A stretch of DNA of 17,821 nucleotides. It comes from JAVBSX01 sp031549145 (GTDB taxonomy: Bacteria; Planctomycetota; Planctomycetia; Pirellulales; Thermoguttaceae). Positions 13,357 to 17,821 of this stretch are shown piece after piece (position 1 is the stretch's first letter; each line of letters opens with the position of its first letter). The translations under genes and the position numbers were made by a program. Under the pieces are notes generated by a model, which saw only the letters and a list, made by a program, of their open reading frames with translations, had not been told where the DNA came from and ran no database searches. The stretch lies in the NCBI GenBank assembly GCA_031549145.1, contig JAVBQI010000100.1:1-17821 (forward strand), read 5' to 3'.

Positions 13357-14670
13357 ATGGTCAAAAACAATTCTGGCGGAGGTACGGGCGAAAAACGTCG
13401 TTCTCGCGGCGGTCGTTCCAATCGCAATTCCAATCGATCCTCCTCTTCGTCCGGCTCTCGGGCGGCCGCCTCTAAAATCGGTGTCAAAAAAGGGGGCAAG
13501 CCGATCGGCTCTTATCCGATCGTCAGTGATCCCGGCGACCCGGATTCTTACTACAAGGTTTGCGGTGTTCTGGAAATGCACCCGAACGGGTACGGGTTCT
13601 TGAGGGACCCGAACAACGATTACACCCGGGTTTTGAGCGATCCGTTCGTCCCCGGAAACATGATCGAAAAATTCGGGTTTCGCGAAGGGGTTCTCATTAC
13701 CGCGATGATCCAACCCGGCAAAAAAGACCAAGGCCCTCGCGTTCGGGACATTCTCGATGTCGACGGCATGCCGCCGGAAGAATATGTCAACGTCCCGGCC
13801 TTTGAAGACCGAATTCCGATCAACCCGGAATCGTGGTTGCGGCTCGAAACGGGCCGGGAACCGATGACGACCCGGGTCATGGACTTGCTCACCCCGCTCG
13901 GCAAAGGGCAGCGGGCGTTGATCGTCGCCCCGCCGCGATCCGGCAAGACCATTCTCTTGCACCACATTTCCCAGGCGGTCGTCGAAAATCACCCGGAAGT
14001 CAAGGTGATCGTCCTCCTGATCGACGAACGGCCCGAAGAGGTGACCGATTTCCGTCGGGCGGTCAACGCCGAGGTCGTCGCCAGTTCGCTCGACCGCGAA
14101 ATCGAGTCGCACGTTCGCCTGGCCCAGTTGGTCGTCGAACGCTGCCGTCGGCTTGCCGAAATGGGCAAAGACGTCTTTTTGCTGCTTGATTCGATCACCC
14201 GGTTGGCGCGGGCGTTCAACAAATGGGTCGGCAACACCGGTCGGACGATGACCGGCGGCGTCGACATCAAGGCAATGGACATCCCGAAAAAGCTGTTCGC
14301 GACCGCCCGAATGTTCGAAGGCGGCGGCTCGCTCACGATCGTCGGGACGGCGCTCATTGAAACCGGCTCGCGAATGGACGACCTGATTTTCCAGGAATTC
14401 AAGGGGACCGGCAACATGGAACTGGTGCTCGACCGCAAGCTGGCCGAACGGCGGGTGTACCCGGCGATCGACATCGGGCAGTCGGGAACCCGGCGGGAAG
14501 AAAAGCTCCTGCCCCCCGAAGTGCTGAACGCCTCGATTTATTTGCGGCGGACGCTTTCGACGATCCATCCGGTCGAGGCCATGGAGCAGTTGACGCAGAA
14601 GCTCTCGAAATTCCAAACGAATTACGAGTTTATCAAGCTGATCAACGGCGCCCAAAGCCGTTACGACTGA
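13357..14670 (+). CDS. rho: transcription termination factor Rho
   Basis: Rho is a hexameric RNA-dependent ATPase that ends transcription of untranslated RNA. The 437-residue protein has the RNA-binding OSB segment GVLEMHPNGYGFLR (70-83), Walker A in APPRSGKTILL (191-201), the IDERPEEVTDF motif (222-232), Walker B LLLDSITRLARA (275-286), the Q-loop region GRTMTGGVD (295-303) and the R-loop region around IETGSRMDDLIFQEFKGTGN (334-353). The usual N-terminal helical Rho_N domain is absent. In its place are about 50 residues rich in serine, glycine, arginine and lysine, probably disordered and possibly RNA-binding. AAGG at 13347-13350 is six bases before the ATG. It is transcribed alone, from the promoter at 12763, and a hairpin repeat abuts its stop codon. 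Confidence 0.97.
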   Translation: MVKNNSGGGTGEKRRSRGGRSNRNSNRSSSSSGSRAAASKIGVKKGGKPIGSYPIVSDPGDPDSYYKVCGVLEMHPNGYGFLRDPNNDYTRVLSDPFVPGNMIEKFGFREGVLITAMIQPGKKDQGPRVRDILDVDGMPPEEYVNVPAFEDRIPINPESWLRLETGREPMTTRVMDLLTPLGKGQRALIVAPPRSGKTILLHHISQAVVENHPEVKVIVLLIDERPEEVTDFRRAVNAEVVASSLDREIESHVRLAQLVVERCRRLAEMGKDVFLLLDSITRLARAFNKWVGNTGRTMTGGVDIKAMDIPKKLFATARMFEGGGSLTIVGTALIETGSRMDDLIFQEFKGTGNMELVLDRKLAERRVYPAIDIGQSGTRREEKLLPPEVLNASIYLRRTLSTIHPVEAMEQLTQKLSKFQTNYEFIKLINGAQSRYD

Positions 14671-14738
14671 GTACCGCGCCGGTACGAGCGGGACCTGCCG
14701 TCCAGGCGAAGCCTACCGCCCATACCGGCTACGGTATA
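14671..14738 (-). repeat. short inverted copy of the MITE-like repeat (copy 4)
   Basis: Read on the minus strand, it begins TATACCGTAGCCGGTATGGG, like copies 1-3, and shares GGACCTGCCGTCCAGGC with copy 3. The right part of the element is missing. Its outer 20 or so bases (14671-14692 and 14717-14738) form an imperfect stem. It begins one base after the rho stop codon and could serve as the 3' hairpin of the rho mRNA. Confidence 0.65.
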
Positions 14739-14760
14739 ACAAAACAACATTTTCAATCGT

Positions 14761-14938
14761 CCTTTTTTTAGGGAACTATATACTTGACTCCACAGTTCCT
14801 TTTTTTTCTCACAAGGCACAAAGATCACGAAGGAATTGAGAAATCCGAGTTGTCCTTGGTGCCCTTTGTGCCTTTGTGAGAAAGAATAGGACATCTGGGT
14901 AGGGATGTGGAGTTAAATATGTAATTCCCTTAAAAAAC
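14761..14938. repeat. about 178-bp foldback element with 70-base arms
   Basis: The outer arms read TTTAGGGAACTATATACTTG and continue ACTCCACA on the left (about 14768-14795). The right arm (about 14903-14932) is a similar sequence on the other strand. The inner arms (14807-14834 and 14853-14881) read TCTCACAAGGCACAAAG and TCTCACAAAGGCACAAAGGG, built from 8-base units like CACAAAGG. T-runs mirror each other at both outer ends. It has no coding frame. It fills most of the gap between rho and ubiD; the rest (14939-15002) shows nothing recognisable. Confidence 0.7.
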
Positions 14939-15002
14939 AGACAATGAAAACGTTCGATTTTTGTGCAATTGCATGGGTTATTTTGATACGAATCCTTTGC
15001 CA

Positions 15003-15023
15003 AGCGGCGCAGACGCCGGTGCT
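15003..15023. repeat. 21-base repeat at the 3' end of ubiD
   Basis: It matches 10529-10549 at 20 of 21 positions and contains the same CGGCG-CAGA-CGCCG mini-hairpin. It starts 20 bases downstream of, and touches, the ubiD stop codon on the minus strand. Confidence 0.45.
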
Positions 15024-17041
15024 CACGAAATTGCATCGACGATCCGGTCCGCCCTTGCGGCGACGGCCGGGTCTTCGATCAGCTCCGGGGCATGGTGCGG
15101 CTTCGAGCGGGCGTCGATCACCAGCGAGCCGCGAACGCCCCAATGCTTTCGGTCCGTAAACGCTCCGATCCCGTCCAAATCGTTCGCCGGGTCGCTTTTC
15201 GTAAACGTGCACCAAAGGAAATCGCGAAACGTCGCTCGCGGGGCTTTGCGATCCAACAGCACGATCAGCGGAAAACGATTGATCGGATCGCCGGGGCCGA
15301 ACGCCTCGACCAGTCTTTTCCGCTCGCTTTCCCCGGAAACCCGGTCCCGATAATCAGGGCCGACCAGCGTCAGAATGCCCGGAATCACTACTCGCGGGTC
15401 GAAAACCCCCTGCTCGGCGGCCCGGGCAAACGATTCGCCGAACGATTCGTCGAGCCGCTCGGGCAACTCCCGGATCGGCTTTCCGCAAACGGCGATCGCC
15501 AATTTCGAGCCGCGATGCAGTTCCCCGCCGGTATAATCGAGCGTGTCGGTGTTCGTTCGGGTCGTAAAGTGCAAGTCCATCGTCCCGTCGAAGCGGCTGA
15601 GAACGTGCATCAGGAACCGCTCCGTTTTTTCAACCGAAAGTCGCGGATCATCTTCCCTCGCCGCGAGAAAAAGATATTTCGCGAGCGAAAGCTGCCCGAA
15701 CCCGAGAATCGCATGGGCGAGCGTGTGCAGTTCCGCTGAGCGGTTTTGCTCCTCCGGATCGTAAGGGTGATACCGCTCCGAGCCGATCGCCAAGAGCAGC
15801 GGGTGTACCCCGGCCTCATCGACGGCCCGAATTTCGCGGACGCCGGGAATCTTTTTAGGAACGGCCTCGCCTGTCAGTTCGTGTATAAATTTCCCGATCA
15901 CCGAATCTTCCTGCGGTGGGCGGCCGACGACGGTCAACGGCCAAATCGCCCCGGTCCGATGATACACTTTTTCGACGCAGAAAATCGGAAACTCGTGCTG
16001 CAAGCTGTAATACCCGAGATGATCCCCGAACGGCCCCTCGGGCGCCGTCCGCTCCGGATCGAGATACCCGCAAATACAAAAATCCGCTTCAGAGTAGAGG
16101 GGAGAGGACAGGTTTTTAATGTTGGCTGAGGCCGGATTTTTTACATCGTTCTCAACTGTCCCACCATTCTTAATTTTCTCACTGTCCTCTGTCCTCTGTC
16201 CTCTAATCATAGAAATTCGGTGTCGCCCCAACATGCCGGCGAAGAGGAGTTCGCTCATGTTTTCGGGGAGCGGCATGATCGCGGCGAGCGACATCGCCGG
16301 GGCGCCGCCGACGAAAACGCTGACCCGAAGCGGCTGGTTGCGGGCAATCGCGGTCGCGTGATGCCCCGCGATGCCCCGGTGTATTTGGTAATGCAGTCCG
16401 GCTTCCGTATTGCGGCGGTATCGGTTGCCGGCAATCTGAACCCGGTACATGCCGAGATTGGAATGCAGCAGCCCGGGCCGGTCGGGGTTTTCGGTGTAAA
16501 CCTGCGGCAGCGTGATAAACGGCCCACCGTCTTCGGGCCAGGTGATCAGTTGCGGCAGACGTTCGAGCACAGTTTCGTTTTGCAGGACCGGCCCGGTCCG
16601 GACCGTTTTCGGCCGCGCGTATCGAGCCGTGTTCAAGAGCGACCAGGAGGAGGCGATTGCCCGGAACGGCGTTCGCCAATTCCAGCGGTTTTCGGCAATC
16701 GCGGCAAGGCCGGCGAGCGGATCACCGCCCCAGCCGATCGCGGTTTTGAGCGGACCGATCGCCCCGCGAAAAATGTATTCGAGCCGTTCCGACGTTCCGA
16801 AGAGGTTGGAGACGACCGGAAAAGAGCAGGTGATTCTTTCGCCGAGCCGCTTTTCGCCGTTCTCCCCGAACGAGCAGGAAGAGTAAACATCGGCGAAATA
16901 CAGGGCCGGGCCGCCGCGTTCGAAGACCCGGCGTTGGACGGCGGCGAGTTCGAGATAGGAATCAATCGGTTGTTCGATCCGGACCATCCGCCCGGTCGCG
17001 AGAAGATCGTTGACGCAATCTTGTAAATTTCGATACGGCAT
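15023..17041 (-). CDS. UbiD-family prenylated-FMN decarboxylase (MqnL-like)
   Basis: UbiD enzymes decarboxylate aromatic or unsaturated acids using prenylated FMN made by UbiX. The 672-residue protein belongs to the long form of the family. By comparison with Fdc1, the metal/cofactor site includes Asn195 and Arg200 (NLGMYR), a histidine in HYQIHRG (217 or 221) and Glu264 (MSELLFAG). The acidic active-site motif is PERTAPEGPFGDHLGYY (329-345). GRPPQEDS, IGKFIHELTG and FGQLSLAKYLFLAAREDD follow as in planctomycete and Helicobacter-type members. A C-terminal domain extends the protein beyond the common 490 residues. Residues 280-317 do not look like the family; they are encoded by a repeat array (16091-16204). 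Menaquinone synthesis by the futalosine route is plausible but unproven; no other mqn gene is visible. It starts 26 bases after the membrane-fusion gene, so the two may be co-transcribed. The substrate is not readable. Confidence 0.9.
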   Translation of the reverse strand: MPYRNLQDCVNDLLATGRMVRIEQPIDSYLELAAVQRRVFERGGPALYFADVYSSCSFGENGEKRLGERITCSFPVVSNLFGTSERLEYIFRGAIGPLKTAIGWGGDPLAGLAAIAENRWNWRTPFRAIASSWSLLNTARYARPKTVRTGPVLQNETVLERLPQLITWPEDGGPFITLPQVYTENPDRPGLLHSNLGMYRVQIAGNRYRRNTEAGLHYQIHRGIAGHHATAIARNQPLRVSVFVGGAPAMSLAAIMPLPENMSELLFAGMLGRHRISMIRGQRTEDSEKIKNGGTVENDVKNPASANIKNLSSPLYSEADFCICGYLDPERTAPEGPFGDHLGYYSLQHEFPIFCVEKVYHRTGAIWPLTVVGRPPQEDSVIGKFIHELTGEAVPKKIPGVREIRAVDEAGVHPLLLAIGSERYHPYDPEEQNRSAELHTLAHAILGFGQLSLAKYLFLAAREDDPRLSVEKTERFLMHVLSRFDGTMDLHFTTRTNTDTLDYTGGELHRGSKLAIAVCGKPIRELPERLDESFGESFARAAEQGVFDPRVVIPGILTLVGPDYRDRVSGESERKRLVEAFGPGDPINRFPLIVLLDRKAPRATFRDFLWCTFTKSDPANDLDGIGAFTDRKHWGVRGSLVIDARSKPHHAPELIEDPAVAARADRIVDAIS
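16091..16204 (-). repeat. in-frame heptanucleotide repeat inside ubiD
   Basis: Read along the coding strand, the segment opens with three GAGGACA units (16203-16183), then GTGAGAA, then AATTAAG and AATGGTG in the same 7-base phase. It closes with a facing array CTGTCCT, CTCCCCT, CTACTCT (about 16111-16091). The segment is about 114 bp, 38 codons, so the frame is kept. The encoded stretch is hydrophilic and low in hydrophobic residues (QRTEDSEKIKNGG and onward), unlike the surrounding enzyme. The AATTAAG unit is the same as in the ffh-rplS gaps. Confidence 0.7.
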
Positions 17042-17067
17042 ACTACGCGGGACCGGAGTCGAACACT

Positions 17068-17821
17068 TTAATTCGTCGATTTCTTCTTATTCCTGTCAGG
17101 GAATTTCGGCAGGAACGGGTTGCTGGTGTCTTCGTCCAGCCCTTCGATCGCCTCGTCCTCGCCGACCACGACCGGCAACCCTTCGGTTACTCCCTCGCCG
17201 AAAATTTCCGTAACGACGCCGTCGGTCGCCCCGACGGTTACCGTCAGCGGCTTGACGCGGCCGCCGAGACAGGCGATCCAAACGCGGCGACGCCCTTCTT
17301 CCTTATCCTCCACGGATTCCTCCCCGAGCAAGGCCCGGTCGACCGAAGGGTCGAGCTGCGTCGCATCGGGCGTCCAACGCAGCGCGACGTTGGGAACCAA
17401 CAGCACATTGGGTTGCTTCTCGACCTCGAAATGGACGTTCGCCGTCAGATAGGGGAGCAATTTGCCGTCCGGATTATCGGTTGTAACGACGACGGTGTAG
17501 GTTACGACGTTTTGGTTCATCTGGGCGTTCATTCGAATTTGCGTCACTTCGCCGCGAAAAACATCTTCGTCGTGGGCATCGACGGTAAACCAGGCGGGCA
17601 TATTGAGCCGAATTCGACCGATATCCGCTTCGTTGACCGAGGTCCAAACCTCCATTTTGCTGAGGTCCTTCGCGATCAGGAAAAGGCTCGGGGCGTTCAG
17701 TGCCGCGACGACGGTTTGGCCGATGTTGACCCGGCGTTCGATGATCGTCCCGCGAACGGGCGATTTGATCGTGCAGTAGCCGAGATTAATCTTGGCCGTG
17801 TTGAGCATCGCCTTGTTTTGA
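17068..17821 (-). CDS. HlyD/MacA-type membrane-fusion protein, C-terminal part
   Basis: The frame stays open to the right edge (17821), so this is the C-terminal 250 residues or so of a larger protein whose N-terminus lies outside the window; an internal ATG at 17808 is not the start. The visible part begins at the end of the coiled-coil hairpin (KAMLNTAKINLGYCTIKSP). It continues with the lipoyl-like half-motif SPVRGTIIERRVNIGQTV, the beta-barrel (MEVWTSVNEADIGRI and LPYLTANVHFEVE) and the membrane-proximal domain with VPNVALRW and VTVGATDG. The C-terminus is charged and basic. Such adaptors sit in the cell envelope and link an inner-membrane ABC or RND pump to an outer-membrane channel. The pump genes expected nearby are not in the window; downstream is ubiD. 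Confidence 0.88.
   Translation of the reverse strand, partial: QNKAMLNTAKINLGYCTIKSPVRGTIIERRVNIGQTVVAALNAPSLFLIAKDLSKMEVWTSVNEADIGRIRLNMPAWFTVDAHDEDVFRGEVTQIRMNAQMNQNVVTYTVVVTTDNPDGKLLPYLTANVHFEVEKQPNVLLVPNVALRWTPDATQLDPSVDRALLGEESVEDKEEGRRRVWIACLGGRVKPLTVTVGATDGVVTEIFGEGVTEGLPVVVGEDEAIEGLDEDTSNPFLPKFPDRNKKKSTN

Noticed and set aside
13165..14655. 496-codon minus-strand frame opposite rho
   Set aside because: It is the antisense of a fully conserved rho; long antisense frames arise from codon bias at this GC content.

Overview
The window (about 17.8 kb, moderate GC) looks like chromosomal DNA of a planctomycete, most likely a Pirellulales-type lineage. This is inferred from the gene set: a long UbiD/MqnL-type decarboxylase, a Hanks-type kinase, topoisomerase VI subunit A, a four-cysteine ribosomal protein L28, and a Rho without the usual N-terminal domain. 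The many intergenic hairpin repeats and the scarcity of strong Shine-Dalgarno sites agree with this. No phage, plasmid, CRISPR, tRNA or rRNA signal was found.

Layout. Positions 1-539 hold no gene but two foldback repeats. A secreted two-domain SGNH/GDSL hydrolase (540-1895, +) converges on topoisomerase VI subunit A (2017-3174, -). Next on the minus strand come a serine/threonine kinase (3348-4454), bracketed by two near-identical hairpins, and a D-2-hydroxyacid dehydrogenase (4606-5697). A housekeeping cluster follows on the minus strand: ffh, rpsP, trmD, rplS. It lacks the rimM gene that often sits between rpsP and trmD. About 0.9 kb without a convincing gene follows, then a small zinc-ribbon protein (10179-10412, +) sharing a strong bidirectional terminator with rpmB (10593-10895, -). 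apbE (11236-12486, -) and rho (13357-14670, +) diverge from a region of about 870 bases containing a long hairpin, a good sigma-70-type promoter and a leader of about 560 nt. The window ends with a UbiD-family decarboxylase (15023-17041, -) just downstream of the C-terminal part of a HlyD/MacA-type membrane-fusion protein that runs off the right edge.

How the genes relate. ffh, rpsP, trmD, rplS and rpmB serve translation and protein targeting, and rho serves transcription termination. ApbE (flavin transfer to membrane redox proteins) and UbiD (possibly menaquinone synthesis) may both support respiration, but they are not in one operon.

The most distinctive content is the repeats. (1) Heptanucleotide (AATTAAG-type) arrays, mostly as inverted pairs, fill the gaps of the ffh-rplS cluster. 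A related in-frame array of about 114 bp lies inside ubiD. (2) A MITE-like element of 105-131 bp with TATAC...AGCCGGT inverted ends has three full copies and one short copy. (3) Several single foldback elements are present. No new enzymatic system is evident; the repeats are the part that looks undescribed.
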